Shown here piece after piece: positions 1-7,986 of a DNA stretch of 35,808 nucleotides. Below the pieces are notes generated by a model, which did not search any database, was not told where the DNA came from, and was given only the letters and a program-made list of their open reading frames with translations. The position numbers and the translations under genes are program-made. This stretch comes from Thiobacillus sp. (GTDB lineage Bacteria; Pseudomonadota; Gammaproteobacteria; Burkholderiales; Thiobacillaceae): assembly GCA_024709685.1 (NCBI GenBank), contig JANJWF010000137.1, forward strand, positions 1 through 35,808, in the 5' to 3' direction. Numbering within the stretch: position 1 is the stretch's first letter; every line of letters begins with the position of its first letter.

Positions 1-349
1 TCAGGGCCAGCGGCAAGCCGACCAGCAGGGGCAGGCTGACGAACTTGGCCACCTCCATCCACGGCTCGGTCAAGGCGGCGTCGAGCGCACGCGGCAGCAT
101 CCAGTAGGTCGAAACCAGGCTCGCCAGCAGCGTAAAGGGCACGCCGTGGGCGTTATACGTGTCGAGCCGGCGCTTCAGCCGCGGCGGCAGGGCGAATGCG
201 CCAAGCACGCCGGCGCCTGCAAGCAAAGGGATCTGCACCAGCATGTGGCCGGCCATGCTGCCTTCGAGCCAGACGCGCAGCGGCGGCAGGGCGAGCACGG
301 CAACCACGGCGACGGCCACAAGGCCCGGATGGCGGTGCAAGCTGTTCAC
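1..349 (-). CDS. CtaG-like integral membrane protein, partial
   Basis: The C-terminus lies outside the window; 116 residues are visible. The GTG start overlaps the stop of the SCO/SenC gene by four bases (GTGA), so the two are translationally coupled. The visible part is very hydrophobic, with about three membrane segments and a Met/His-rich stretch (SMAGHMLVQIPLL) that recalls caa3_CtaG-type copper insertion proteins. As last gene of a CuA subunit, catalytic subunit, SenC operon it occupies the position of orf1 in the norSY-senC-orf1 clusters of ammonia oxidisers. A role in assembling the CuB or CuA site is inferred. The family call is moderate because only part of the protein can be read. 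Confidence 0.6.
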   Translation of the reverse strand, partial: MNSLHRHPGLVAVAVVAVLALPPLRVWLEGSMAGHMLVQIPLLAGAGVLGAFALPPRLKRRLDTYNAHGVPFTLLASLVSTYWMLPRALDAALTEPWMEVAKFVSLPLLVGLPLAL

Positions 350-951
350 AGCAGCGTCCTCACGTAGGTGGCGAACGCGAGCGGCTGGTCGTAGTCGGTG
401 ATCCGCGCCAGGCGCCCGGATCGATCCAGCAGGTGGATCGCGGCGTTGTGCTCGAAGCCGCCGAGGCCGTCCGGAATCACGGTGATGCCAAAAGCCGCCA
501 GCACGCTTTTCAGGTCGGCCTCGCTGCGCACCCGGGCGATGCGCCATCCCTCACCGTCCGCGCCGAAGCGGCGGCCATACGCCTTCAACTTCTCCGGCTT
601 ATCGTGTTGCGGGTCGAAGCTGATGCTGACGAGGACGAAGTCGCGCTCCAGCGCGGCCGCAGGAATGCTGTCGACGATCTGGCGAAATCCCATGCCGAGG
701 GTGCTGCACACGGTGGCGCAGCGCGTGTAGATGAATTCAACCGCCACCAGCTTGTCGGGGTAGTCCCTCAGGCTGAATATGCGGCCGTCCTGGTCTTCCA
801 GCAGTGCCGCGGGAACCGGCCTGGGATGGCTCTGTATGGCGTAGCGGCGTGCAGCCTCGGCGGTGAAGGCGGTCAATCCGTCGGTCCCGATCCACAGCAG
901 GCCGCAGCCGAGCACTGTGAACAGCAGCGCGGCGGCGAAGCTGCGCTTCAT
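346..951 (-). CDS. senC: SCO1/SenC family copper chaperone
   Basis: A 201-residue thioredoxin-fold protein with an N-terminal signal anchor (residues 4-22). SCO/SenC proteins deliver copper to the CuA site of heme-copper enzymes in the periplasm. The copper motif CxxxC is present as YTRCATVCSTLG (around residues 75-86) and the distal His is in the DRSGRLARI/IHLLD region near residue 172. The length is normal for the family. The ATG overlaps the stop of the catalytic subunit gene by four bases, and its own stop overlaps the next gene, so all four genes form one transcription and translation unit. It presumably matures the CuA centre of the subunit II encoded first in the operon. Confidence 0.9.
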   Translation of the reverse strand: MKRSFAAALLFTVLGCGLLWIGTDGLTAFTAEAARRYAIQSHPRPVPAALLEDQDGRIFSLRDYPDKLVAVEFIYTRCATVCSTLGMGFRQIVDSIPAAALERDFVLVSISFDPQHDKPEKLKAYGRRFGADGEGWRIARVRSEADLKSVLAAFGITVIPDGLGGFEHNAAIHLLDRSGRLARITDYDQPLAFATYVRTLL

Positions 952-2402
952 GTCGCGCCGCCGCGTGCGGTGCGCAGGCGGCTGGCGAAGCGCACCACGA
1001 ACACCAGCGCTGCGGCGATCACCACGGCGGCAAAAACGGAGGCGATGCGGTCATACGCCAGCCACTCCGGCAGGTGGACAGCGTAGCGGCGCGGCACGCT
1101 GGACAGGCCGCCGTAGAGGAAGGCAAACGTGAAGCCCATGCCAGCCGCGGCGAATGCCCAGAAGCTCAGCCGGTCAAGCATTCCGGCGCGGACGTGACGG
1201 CTGCCGTTGGCAAGGTAGTACATGAAGCCGAACACCATGGCGATCATCCCCAGCAGCAGATAGGTGTGGAAATGGCCCGGCACCCACAGGGTGTTGTGCA
1301 TGACGTGGTTGATCACGATGGTACCGTCCACGATGGCGGGAATCACCCCGGCAGCCCAGCCGAACATGGACAGCAGCAGCAGGCCGGACGCCATGTCCCA
1401 CTTGATCCCGGAGCGGTAGATGATCGTGAGCGCGCCATACATGGTGACCACCAGCACCGGCAGGCCGTTGAGGTAGGAAATCACCTGGCCCATGATCAGC
1501 ATCCACCTGGGCATGGCGAAGTCCATCAGCAGGTGGTGGGGGTAGATGAAGATGACCAGCACCGTCGAAGCCGTGAATGCCGCCAGGAACACCCGGTTGG
1601 ATGGCCAGGGACGCTGCGTGTAGCGCGGCAGGATTTCGTAGACGGCGATGACAGCCATGTAGATGGTCGCATTGATGAACACGTGGCCGAAGAAATAGAT
1701 CAGGTTCTTCGCCAGCAGCGGATCGATGGTGAAGCGCGGGAAGTAGAGGTTGATCAGCATCATCAACAGGATGCTCGCACCGCTCACGATCCCGATGGTA
1801 TTGACGATCAGCACCATGGTGCTGGCGACCACCGTCGGCGGCGGGCCATACTTGCCCTTGCCCAGAAACAGCTGCGGCCAGCCGAGCGCGTGCGCCAGGC
1901 TGCCATATTCGCCGATCAGCGCTCGTGCGACGTCCAGGTACAGCAGCAGAAATCCGGTTCCGATCAGCAGCAGCCCGACCATGAAGAGCGCAGCCGCATC
2001 GTTGTCCCAGACGCCCATCGAATGGCCGGGCATCGGGTAAAGAAAGGTCCAGGCGCCGGCGAACTTGCCCCAGAGTACGCCAACCAGAATCAACACGACG
2101 CCCAGCAGGAACAGCACCAGGTTGGCGATGAACAGCGCGGGCGACAGTTGGACGTACTGGCGCAGGAAGTGCCACATGATGGCGGCGCCGCCCAGTGCGG
2201 CAACCCCCACCATGCCGATGCCGTGCAGGGTCATCAGTTCGTAGAAGCGATTGGCGCCGATGGAAATGATTTGCGCCTGTTCCAGACGCATCGCGAGACC
2301 GAAAACCATCATCAGCAGCAGGATCGCCCCGGCACTGACCAGGTAGGCCAGCACGCCGGCGGTGGCGCCGGCGCGGGGGGAAGTGTGGGTCAATACGCTC
2401 AT
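948..2402 (-). CDS. B-type heme-copper enzyme catalytic subunit, probable sNOR nitric oxide reductase
   Basis: A 484-residue, roughly 12-helix subunit I of the heme-copper superfamily. Ligand histidines are visible: H60 (MTLHGIGM, low-spin heme), H240 (FFGHVF, CuB), H289-H290 (PHH, CuB) and H377/H379 (GHFH, high-spin and low-spin heme). In oxygen reductases helix VI reads HPEVY, with the Tyr cross-linked to the CuB His; here it reads HVFIN, so position 244 is Asn. Loss of this Tyr is a hallmark of NO reductases that arose inside the superfamily, and the partner genes match the norSY-senC-orf1 (sNOR) cluster of ammonia oxidisers. The alternative is a ba3-like oxidase with an altered site. The start overlaps the subunit II stop. 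Assignment as an NO reductase is inference. Confidence 0.75.
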   Translation of the reverse strand: MSVLTHTSPRAGATAGVLAYLVSAGAILLLMMVFGLAMRLEQAQIISIGANRFYELMTLHGIGMVGVAALGGAAIMWHFLRQYVQLSPALFIANLVLFLLGVVLILVGVLWGKFAGAWTFLYPMPGHSMGVWDNDAAALFMVGLLLIGTGFLLLYLDVARALIGEYGSLAHALGWPQLFLGKGKYGPPPTVVASTMVLIVNTIGIVSGASILLMMLINLYFPRFTIDPLLAKNLIYFFGHVFINATIYMAVIAVYEILPRYTQRPWPSNRVFLAAFTASTVLVIFIYPHHLLMDFAMPRWMLIMGQVISYLNGLPVLVVTMYGALTIIYRSGIKWDMASGLLLLSMFGWAAGVIPAIVDGTIVINHVMHNTLWVPGHFHTYLLLGMIAMVFGFMYYLANGSRHVRAGMLDRLSFWAFAAAGMGFTFAFLYGGLSSVPRRYAVHLPEWLAYDRIASVFAAVVIAAALVFVVRFASRLRTARGGAT

Positions 2403-2953
2403 TTATTGTCCTCCGATGGCACGGGCGTCGGTGCGACGGCCCTGATTTCGGCAAGCATGTTGTGGTGCGCAATGCCGCAGTACTCCATGCACAGCACCTT
2501 GTAGGTGCCTTCCTTGCGGAAAACCAGCTGCAGCTTGTTGACGTAGTCCGGCATGGCCTGGGTCTGGCCGACCAGGCGCATGTCCTGGTCGTAGATGCCG
2601 AAGCCGTGATTGATGTCGCCGCTGGTGACGTGGAATTCCACCGGGCGGCCGACGGTGACTTCATTGCTGCTCAGGATCCAGTACCACTGATATCCGACGG
2701 CGTCGATCACCTGGGGCTTGTTGCCCGGGTGGCGATGCGCCGCATCGTAGGGAAGCTCGGACATGGAATAGACCAGCACCGGAGTGAGCAGCAGGACCAG
2801 CGTCCAGAAGAAGCCGGTACGCAGACGATAGGCGCGCATTTGCAGGGGTGCGTATTCCGTCCACTTGCCGGCGTTCAGGGCGATGAAGGCGAACACCAGC
2901 CCCAGGACGACGGTCAGGGCGACGGTAATCTGCCAGGCGAGTTGTTGATACAC
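2399..2953 (-). CDS. CuA-containing subunit II of the heme-copper enzyme
   Basis: A 184-residue subunit II with two N-terminal membrane helices (about residues 8-28 and 45-66) and a periplasmic cupredoxin domain. The CuA ligands are complete: His in DINHGFGI and the CMEYCGIAHHNM cluster near residues 155-166 (CxxxCxxxHxxM). It accepts electrons from a soluble cytochrome c or cupredoxin and passes them to the catalytic subunit. The start is GTG, with AAAGGA six to seven bases upstream. It is the first gene of the operon and lies about 34 bases downstream of the predicted start point of the sigma-54 promoter. The small size is typical of B-type (ba3/sNOR) enzymes rather than aa3 oxidases. Confidence 0.88.
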   Translation of the reverse strand: MYQQLAWQITVALTVVLGLVFAFIALNAGKWTEYAPLQMRAYRLRTGFFWTLVLLLTPVLVYSMSELPYDAAHRHPGNKPQVIDAVGYQWYWILSSNEVTVGRPVEFHVTSGDINHGFGIYDQDMRLVGQTQAMPDYVNKLQLVFRKEGTYKVLCMEYCGIAHHNMLAEIRAVAPTPVPSEDNK

Positions 2954-2997
2954 AGACGTTCCTTTCTTTTGACGATTGCAGGCAACGCCCGATCAAA

Positions 2998-3013
2998 AGC
3001 CAGAACCGTGCCA
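2998..3013 (-). promoter_or_regulatory. Sigma-54 (-24/-12) promoter of the heme-copper operon
   Basis: Read on the minus strand the site is TGGCACGGTTCTGGCT. It matches the sigma-54 consensus TGGCACRNNNNTTGCW with the invariant GG at -24 and GC at -12 at the required 10-base spacing; the only deviation is G for the second T of the -12 element. The predicted start point is near 2987, about 34 bases before the GTG of subunit II. A sigma-54 activator gene is divergent next to it, which makes the site much more credible. Confidence 0.85.
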
Positions 3014-3099
3014 TCTTTCTATCCGATTGTTTCAAATGGAATATCTTTTTTTTCAGCAGAAACCAGTTTGTGATTCTTGTTTGTTAACGTTTAAAGTGG

Positions 3100-3114
3100 C
3101 GTTCACTCTGAACG
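3100..3114. promoter_or_regulatory. Palindrome, candidate upstream activator site
   Basis: CGTTCA-CTC-TGAACG is a perfect 6-3-6 inverted repeat, framed by two copies of GTTAAC (3083-3088 and 3122-3127). Its centre lies about 120 bases upstream of the predicted sigma-54 start point and 24 bases before the regulator start codon. That is where an enhancer-binding protein would sit to activate the operon and possibly control its own gene. It is not the GT-N7-AC spacing reported for NorR. Binding is inferred. Confidence 0.5.
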
Positions 3115-3130
3115 AACGGGCGTTAACACC

Positions 3131-4486
3131 ATGATGACAATTGCCATGCTCAAGCTGTTTCTCGACAGCCTGGAGGAGGGGGTGCTGTTTCTGGACAGGA
3201 ACCGCAAGGTGCTGGCCGTCAACCGTGCGGCCAGGCAGATGATGCGACTCGAGGACGACGAACTGGTCAACCAGTTCTGTCCCAGCATCTTCAAGGAAAC
3301 GGCATGTGCGCAGTCTTGCGAGAAACGGGGAAACTGCGCGCTGATCAGCGGCTGGACGGCAGCAGACAGCGTCCAGGACATCGTGCTGGCGTGTCCGGAT
3401 AACGTTTCCGTATTTCTGCGAATGTGGGCGATACTGCTCCCACCCGCAGATAACGTGCCGCTATATTACGCAATCATCCTGCGCGACCGCTCGCATGAGG
3501 CGGAACTGGAACAGGAAGTGGCAGAACGCCTGCAATTAGGCAGCATGGTCGGCCATGGCCCCGCCATGCAGAAGCTTTATTCGCAAATCCTGCGGGTGGC
3601 CCCGAGCAATGCGAGCGTATTGCTGACGGGCGAGAGCGGGACCGGGAAGGAGCTGGTCGCCAAGGCGCTGCACGACAATTCGGATCGCAGCAAAGGCCCC
3701 TACATTCCGGTGCACTGCGCGGCGCTGCCCGAGCACCTCCTCGAATCGGAATTATTCGGCTATGCCAAGGGGGCTTTTACCGGCGCAACCGTAGCCAAAA
3801 TCGGCCGCTTCGAGGCCGCCGAGGGCGGGACCCTGCTCCTGGACGAAGTCGGAGAAATTCCGCTGGGTACCCAGGTCAAACTGCTGCGCGTTTTGCAGGA
3901 AAAAGAGGTGGTGCGATTGGGCGAGAACAACGCCCGGCCGGTCAATGTCCGCGTCATCGCCGCCACCCACCGGAATCTGGCTGCGATGGTCGAGCGCGGC
4001 GAGTTCAGGGAAGATCTCTACTACCGGTTGCGCGTCCTCCCCCTGCATGTCCCGGCTCTGCGTGAACGCAGGGAAGACATCTCCATGCTCGCCAACAAGT
4101 TGCTCAGCGACCTGGGAAAGCAGTACAAGCGGGAAAACATGCGGCTCGCCCACGAAGCGCTGCTCGCGCTCGAAACCTACGACTGGCCAGGAAACATCAG
4201 GCAGCTGTTCAATGCACTTGAATACGCGCTGGTGCACGCGGATGGCCAGTCCATCCTTCCGCACCATCTGCCCCCCGAGATTGAGCGTGCTGCGCAACCC
4301 GCATGTAGCGTGCGTGCGCCCGAGCCCTTGGTGCGGACTTACTACCGCCCGCTGCAACCGCTTGAGAACGAGATTGAAATCATCTCGCGCGTACTGGCCG
4401 AAACGGGAGGGAACAAGGCCGAGGCTGCGCGCAGGCTGGGAATGTCACGCACCACCTTATGGAAGCGGCTCAGACAAGGCGTCTGA
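3131..4486 (+). CDS. Sigma-54-dependent activator with PAS domain and Cys cluster
   Basis: A 451-residue enhancer-binding protein. Order of parts: PAS-like sensor (about 8-120), AAA+ domain with Walker A GESGTGKE (167-174), the sigma-54 contact loop GAFTGA (214-219) and Walker B GGTLLLDEVGEI (about 233-244), then a Fis-type helix-turn-helix at the end (NKAEAARRLGMSRTTLWKRL). The PAS region holds C50-x8-C59-x3-C63-x5-C69, a plausible site for an iron-sulfur cluster, metal or thiol switch. It is divergent from the heme-copper operon and that operon has a sigma-54 promoter, so it is very likely its activator. It differs from NorR, which senses NO through a GAF domain with mononuclear iron. The start is uncertain: ATG at 3131, 3134 or 3146, with no clear ribosome site. 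Confidence 0.9.
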   Translation: MMTIAMLKLFLDSLEEGVLFLDRNRKVLAVNRAARQMMRLEDDELVNQFCPSIFKETACAQSCEKRGNCALISGWTAADSVQDIVLACPDNVSVFLRMWAILLPPADNVPLYYAIILRDRSHEAELEQEVAERLQLGSMVGHGPAMQKLYSQILRVAPSNASVLLTGESGTGKELVAKALHDNSDRSKGPYIPVHCAALPEHLLESELFGYAKGAFTGATVAKIGRFEAAEGGTLLLDEVGEIPLGTQVKLLRVLQEKEVVRLGENNARPVNVRVIAATHRNLAAMVERGEFREDLYYRLRVLPLHVPALRERREDISMLANKLLSDLGKQYKRENMRLAHEALLALETYDWPGNIRQLFNALEYALVHADGQSILPHHLPPEIERAAQPACSVRAPEPLVRTYYRPLQPLENEIEIISRVLAETGGNKAEAARRLGMSRTTLWKRLRQGV

Positions 4487-4519
4487 GTCGGCCTGCCGCC
4501 ATGCCACACGAGCCGTCAC

Positions 4520-5266
4520 TCACCGATGCACCCGCCCCGCCGCCTGCTGCAGATCCGCGCTTAGCGCTTCGCGTTCGTCGAAGACGAAGCAGTCACCCCG
4601 GTAATGTGCGCCGCCGACTTCCTCGAAATACTTGAGGATGCCGCCTTCGAGCTGATACACCCGCTCGATGCCGGTTTCTTGCATGTGGATGGCCGCTTTT
4701 TCACAGCGAATGCCGCCGGTGCAGAACGACACCACCGTCTTGCCGACGTAATCTGCGCGATGTTCGGCAAGTCGCAGCGGAAATTCGCTGAAGATGCCGA
4801 TGCCATAATCGACCGCGTGCTCGAAGCTTCCGGCGGCGATCTCGTAGTCGTTGCGGGTGTCGAGCATGACCACCGGGCGACCCTCATCGTCGCAGCCGCG
4901 GTCCAGCCACTGCTTCAGCGTGGCCGCCGCCACCGACGGTGCGCGGCCTTCCTCCGGGCGGATCAGCGGATGCTTCATGGTGATGATTTCCTTTTTCAGC
5001 CGCACCCGCATTTTTCTGAATGGCGGCTCGGCCGAGAGGCTCTTCTTGGGTTGCAGGTCCGTGAAGCGCGAATCGGCCCACAGCGTGGCAACGATGGCGT
5101 CGATCGCCTCACGCGAGCCGGCCAGGAACACGTTAATGCCCTCGGGCGCCAGCAGGATGGTGCCCTGGAGCCCCAGGCCCAGGCAGCGCCGGACGAGGTC
5201 GGCGCGCAGAGCCTCGCGATCGGACAGGGTGACGAACTTGTAGCAGGAAATATTGACGACGGACAT
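4520..5266 (-). CDS. trhO: tRNA uridine(34) hydroxylase TrhO (rhodanese domain)
   Basis: A 248-residue protein of the YceA/TrhO family, which hydroxylates U34 of tRNAs as the first step to 5-methoxyuridine or cmo5U. An N-terminal ferredoxin-like domain ([12 protein letters not shown] onward) is followed by a rhodanese domain from about residue 110. The active-site loop is [11 protein letters not shown] with catalytic C182 and C188. The ATG at 5266 is chosen because family homology begins there; an upstream in-frame extension has no similarity. It is shorter than the E. coli protein (350 residues), as in many betaproteobacteria. It converges on the sigma-54 regulator gene with 33 bases between them. 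Confidence 0.9.
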   Translation of the reverse strand: MSVVNISCYKFVTLSDREALRADLVRRCLGLGLQGTILLAPEGINVFLAGSREAIDAIVATLWADSRFTDLQPKKSLSAEPPFRKMRVRLKKEIITMKHPLIRPEEGRAPSVAAATLKQWLDRGCDDEGRPVVMLDTRNDYEIAAGSFEHAVDYGIGIFSEFPLRLAEHRADYVGKTVVSFCTGGIRCEKAAIHMQETGIERVYQLEGGILKYFEEVGGAHYRGDCFVFDEREALSADLQQAAGRVHR

Positions 5267-5290
5267 GATCGAGCTTTCAGCAAGGCGGGC

Positions 5291-5296
5291 ATTATA
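5291..5296 (-). promoter_or_regulatory. -10 element upstream of trhO
   Basis: A perfect TATAAT on the minus strand lies 25 bases before the trhO start codon, which would give a short leader starting near 5284. No convincing TTGACA is found 17 bases further upstream, so this is a partial promoter match. Confidence 0.45.
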
Positions 5297-5470
5297 CGAA
5301 GCTGAACTACGCGGCCCGCGGTTTTGATACCCTTCCGCCTTTCTCTTCCATTCCCAGATCATGCACGAGCGACCGACCCTCATGCTGGCGCCCGCCCGAC
5401 AAACCGCGGCCGGCTCCGCCAGCCTCGCAGCCCCGCTGCCGCAGCGCGAAAAGCGACTGCCGGATGCCGC

Positions 5471-6355
5471 ATGAAACGCGCCACCCGTTCAGCCGCTCCG
5501 GCGTCGAAGACACGCTTCAGCGATCCGCTGGCCGAAGTGCTGCGTCCCGGCCAGTCGGTCGACCTGCTGAAGGAACTGCACATCCTGACGCGCGACGGCA
5601 AGCTCAACCAGGACAGCCGGCGCAAGCTGAAGCAGGTCTACCACCTGTGCAATTTCATCGAGCCGCTGCTGACCGACGTGCTCGGCCAGCAGGACAGCCT
5701 CACGCTCGCCGACCACGGTGCGGGCAAGTCGTATCTCGGTTTCATCCTGTACGACCTGTTCCTGAAGGGCCGTCCCGGCAGCCACATCTTCGGCATCGAG
5801 ACGCGCGACGAGCTGGTGGCCAAATCGCGCGAGCTGGCGGCACGGCTGGGCTTTGCGCGCATGTCCTTCCTCAACGTCACGGTGGCGGAATCGATCACCA
5901 CCGAGGCCCTGCCGCCGCGCATCGACATCGTCACCGCCCTGCACGCCTGCAACACCGCGACCGATGACGCAATCCGCTTCGCGCTGGCCAAGGAGGCCCG
6001 CCACATCGTGCTGGTGCCGTGTTGCCAGGCCGAGGTTGCAGCCGTGCTGCGCAAGTACAAGAACGAATCGTTCGGCAAGACCCCGCTCTCGGAGCTCTGG
6101 CGCCATCCCATCCACACCCGTGAATTCGGCAGTCATCTCACCAATGTGCTGCGCTGCCTGCAACTGGAATCGCACGGCTACCAGGTCACCGTCACCGAAC
6201 TGGTCGGCTGGGAGCACTCGCTGAAGAACGAACTCATCATCGCCACCCGGAAAAATGCGCCGCGCGGGGATGCGCGCGAGCGGCTGCGGCTGATCCTGCA
6301 GGAACTTAACCTGCAGGAGCTCGAAGGACGCTTTTTCGGTCCGCAATCAGCCTGA
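5471..6355 (+). CDS. Class I SAM-dependent methyltransferase (Methyltransf_32-like)
   Basis: A 294-residue protein. A SAM-binding motif I is seen as [19 protein letters not shown] near residues 80-98, followed by a Rossmann pattern ([10 protein letters not shown]), then [12 protein letters not shown] and the motif VLVPCCQ. The HAC.TATD and PCCQ motifs are characteristic of the Methyltransf_32 group, whose better-known eukaryotic members methylate diverse substrates; the substrate here cannot be deduced. The start at 5471 (MKRATRS) is chosen because residues before it are low-complexity Ala/Arg/Pro from GC-rich DNA. The gene is divergent from trhO with about 200 bases between them. Confidence 0.75.
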   Translation: MKRATRSAAPASKTRFSDPLAEVLRPGQSVDLLKELHILTRDGKLNQDSRRKLKQVYHLCNFIEPLLTDVLGQQDSLTLADHGAGKSYLGFILYDLFLKGRPGSHIFGIETRDELVAKSRELAARLGFARMSFLNVTVAESITTEALPPRIDIVTALHACNTATDDAIRFALAKEARHIVLVPCCQAEVAAVLRKYKNESFGKTPLSELWRHPIHTREFGSHLTNVLRCLQLESHGYQVTVTELVGWEHSLKNELIIATRKNAPRGDARERLRLILQELNLQELEGRFFGPQSA

Positions 6356-6400
6356 AAACCGCCTATGCTGGGAGCAGACGGTACCTGAACGGGTGGTCGA

Positions 6401-6982
6401 ATGCGCGTTTCCGTACGGAGATTTGCCTTGGCAGCGGCGGCTCTGCTGGGCCTGCTGGCAGGTTGTGCCACGCCGCAATACCAGACCGTGGTCAGCCTCA
6501 TTCCGCCGGAGGACGCGCAGGGGCGTGCCTGCGTGCAGGACTGCGATGCAAGAAAGACCGCCTGCCAGACCGATTGCCAGAACCGCTACCAGGCCTGCGC
6601 CGAAGCCATCGAGCCGCAGGTCGAGGCGAACTACGAAGCTGCGCTGAAGCAGTATGAAATCGATCTGAAGCAATACGCCGCGGCCCTGCGGCACTACGAG
6701 ATGGAGCTGCACTTCGGATGGATGAGCAGTTATCCCTACTACTCCCCCTACCATCCTTACTATTACCCGTACTGGTGGGATCCGTGGCCGGGCCCGTATT
6801 TCCCGCCGTCCTACCGCGAACCGGCGATGCCGACCCGGGCCGGCATTCGCGCGAAGCTGGTGAAAACGAATTGCCAGGACGACTGCGGCTGCCTGCCTGT
6901 CTACGATGCCTGTTTCGTCGGTTGTGGCGGCCAGATCTTGAGGGAGACGGTGTGCATCAAGAATTGCCCGCCTGGCAAATGA
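6401..6982 (+). CDS. Cys-rich, Tyr/Pro-rich lipoprotein of unknown function
   Basis: A 193-residue predicted outer-membrane lipoprotein: the signal peptide ends with the lipobox LLAGC (Cys at about residue 22). A first Cys cluster (CVQDCDARKTACQTDC, then YQAC) is followed by a helical Glu/Ala/Gln-rich segment. Next comes a Tyr/Pro/Trp-rich stretch (YPYYSPYHPYYYPYWWDPWP) and a second Cys cluster near the end (CQDDCGCLPVYDACFVGCGG, then CIKNC). The regular Cys spacing suggests disulfide knots or metal binding. I do not recognise the family. It follows the methyltransferase gene by 45 bases and may share its transcript. Confidence 0.7.
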   Translation: MRVSVRRFALAAAALLGLLAGCATPQYQTVVSLIPPEDAQGRACVQDCDARKTACQTDCQNRYQACAEAIEPQVEANYEAALKQYEIDLKQYAAALRHYEMELHFGWMSSYPYYSPYHPYYYPYWWDPWPGPYFPPSYREPAMPTRAGIRAKLVKTNCQDDCGCLPVYDACFVGCGGQILRETVCIKNCPPGK

Positions 6983-6988
6983 ACGCCA

Positions 6989-7528
6989 TCAGGCCGACTG
7001 CAGGCGCGTCAGTCTGACAGGCACGCTTTCCGTGTCGGTGTTGAGCCAGATCTCGCCATCCTGCACCATGCATTGCAGGCGCATGCCGCGTTCGGCGAGG
7101 GCCGCCAGCGCCTGGCTCGTGTCGGCGGGCAGTTGCAGCACGGTCAGATGGGCGAATCGCGTGAGCTTGCCGGCAATCTGCTTCCACCAGACTTCGCAGC
7201 TGCTGCCGTAGCACAGCACCACGACCTGTTCGGCGCGACTGCAGGCACGGCGGATGCGCGCTTCGTCAGGCTGGCCGAGGTCAATCCACAGGGCGATTTC
7301 GCCGACCAGGTTCTTCACCCACACATCCGGTTCGTCGACATCGAACAATCCCCTGGTGAAGGCGATGCCGTCCTGGGCGTACAGGGCATAGGCCAGCACC
7401 CGTGCCATCATGCGTTCGTCGGTTTCGGAAGGGTGGCGCGCAATGGTCAGTGCGTGGTCGCCGTAGACATGGCGGTCCATGTCGGCGATCTGCAGGTCGG
7501 CTTTGTAGATGGTGGCTTTGAGCGCCAT
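6989..7528 (-). CDS. yaeQ: YaeQ family protein
   Basis: A 179-residue protein beginning MALKATIYKADLQIADMDR, almost the same N-terminus as E. coli YaeQ (181 residues). The start at 7528 is preferred over one four codons upstream because TGGAG stands seven bases before it and family homology begins exactly there. YaeQ has a PD-(D/E)XK nuclease-like fold. It was reported as a multicopy suppressor of loss of the RfaH elongation factor, but its biochemical role is unsettled. The gene converges on the lipoprotein gene with six bases between stops. Confidence 0.92.
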   Translation of the reverse strand: MALKATIYKADLQIADMDRHVYGDHALTIARHPSETDERMMARVLAYALYAQDGIAFTRGLFDVDEPDVWVKNLVGEIALWIDLGQPDEARIRRACSRAEQVVVLCYGSSCEVWWKQIAGKLTRFAHLTVLQLPADTSQALAALAERGMRLQCMVQDGEIWLNTDTESVPVRLTRLQSA

Positions 7529-7579
7529 GGTGAACTCCACGCATGCCCGGAGGGCATCAATACCCGAAGGGCATAAATA

Positions 7580-7607
7580 AAAAAACCCCGGCTAACCGGG
7601 GTTTTTT
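7580..7607 (-). terminator. Intrinsic terminator of the cold-shock gene
   Basis: A perfect 12-base inverted repeat (AAAAAACCCCGG, loop CTAA, then CCGGGGTTTTTT) lies 18 bases past the cold-shock gene stop. It has a GC-rich stem with a T run on the exit side, and would work in either direction. Confidence 0.92.
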
Positions 7608-7625
7608 CACATCAGGTCGAAAGAA

Positions 7626-7832
7626 TTACGAAACGACCTGGATGTTCGAGGCCTGCTTGCCCTTGGGGCCAGTCGTCACTTCGAAGCTGACGCGCTGGTT
7701 TTCCTGCAGGGACTTGAAGCCGCTGGAGTTGATTGCGGAGAAATGCGCAAACAGGTCTTCGCCACCGTTATCCGGGGTGATGAAGCCAAAACCTTTTGCA
7801 TCGTTAAACCACTTTACAGTACCCGTTTCCAT
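7626..7832 (-). CDS. CspA-family cold-shock protein
   Basis: A 68-residue single cold-shock domain. RNP1 (KGFGFITP, residues 13-20) and RNP2 (DLFAHFSAI) nucleic-acid binding motifs are intact. These proteins bind single-stranded RNA and DNA and melt secondary structure. AGGA stands before the ATG. The gene is monocistronic: it has its own sigma-70 promoter (7947-7975), a leader of about 108 bases and a strong terminator just after the stop. Whether it is cold-induced or constitutive cannot be read from the protein, but the long leader resembles cold-regulated csp genes. Confidence 0.96.
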   Translation of the reverse strand: METGTVKWFNDAKGFGFITPDNGGEDLFAHFSAINSSGFKSLQENQRVSFEVTTGPKGKQASNIQVVS

Positions 7833-7850
7833 CTTGTTTCCTATCTAGCT

Positions 7851-7871
7851 AAAAAATTGGGCGACATGCCC
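7851..7871 (-). promoter_or_regulatory. Short hairpin plus T run in the csp leader
   Basis: On the minus strand GGGCATGTCGCCC is followed by AATTTTTT. The stem is only four GC pairs. It lies 19 bases before the csp start codon and could act as a weak attenuator or temperature-sensitive structure. Function is inferred and the stem is marginal. Confidence 0.3.
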
Positions 7872-7946
7872 TATCGATCGAATTGCAAGGAAAAAGGCTT
7901 ACCAGAGGTACCGCAATTTAAAGCTTGAATCCAACAGATGGCGCTA

Positions 7947-7975
7947 TTAATAACACAGATGCCAAGAGTGTCCAA
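7947..7975 (-). promoter_or_regulatory. Sigma-70 promoter of the cold-shock gene
   Basis: On the minus strand TTGGAC (-35) and TATTAA (-10) are separated by exactly 17 bases. The start point would be near 7940, giving a leader of about 108 bases. Confidence 0.75.
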
Positions 7976-7986
7976 GCTTTTTTCAA

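Noticed and set aside
4487-4519. Terminator between the convergent sigma-54 regulator and trhO genes
   Set aside because: No stem with a T run is visible in these 33 bases.
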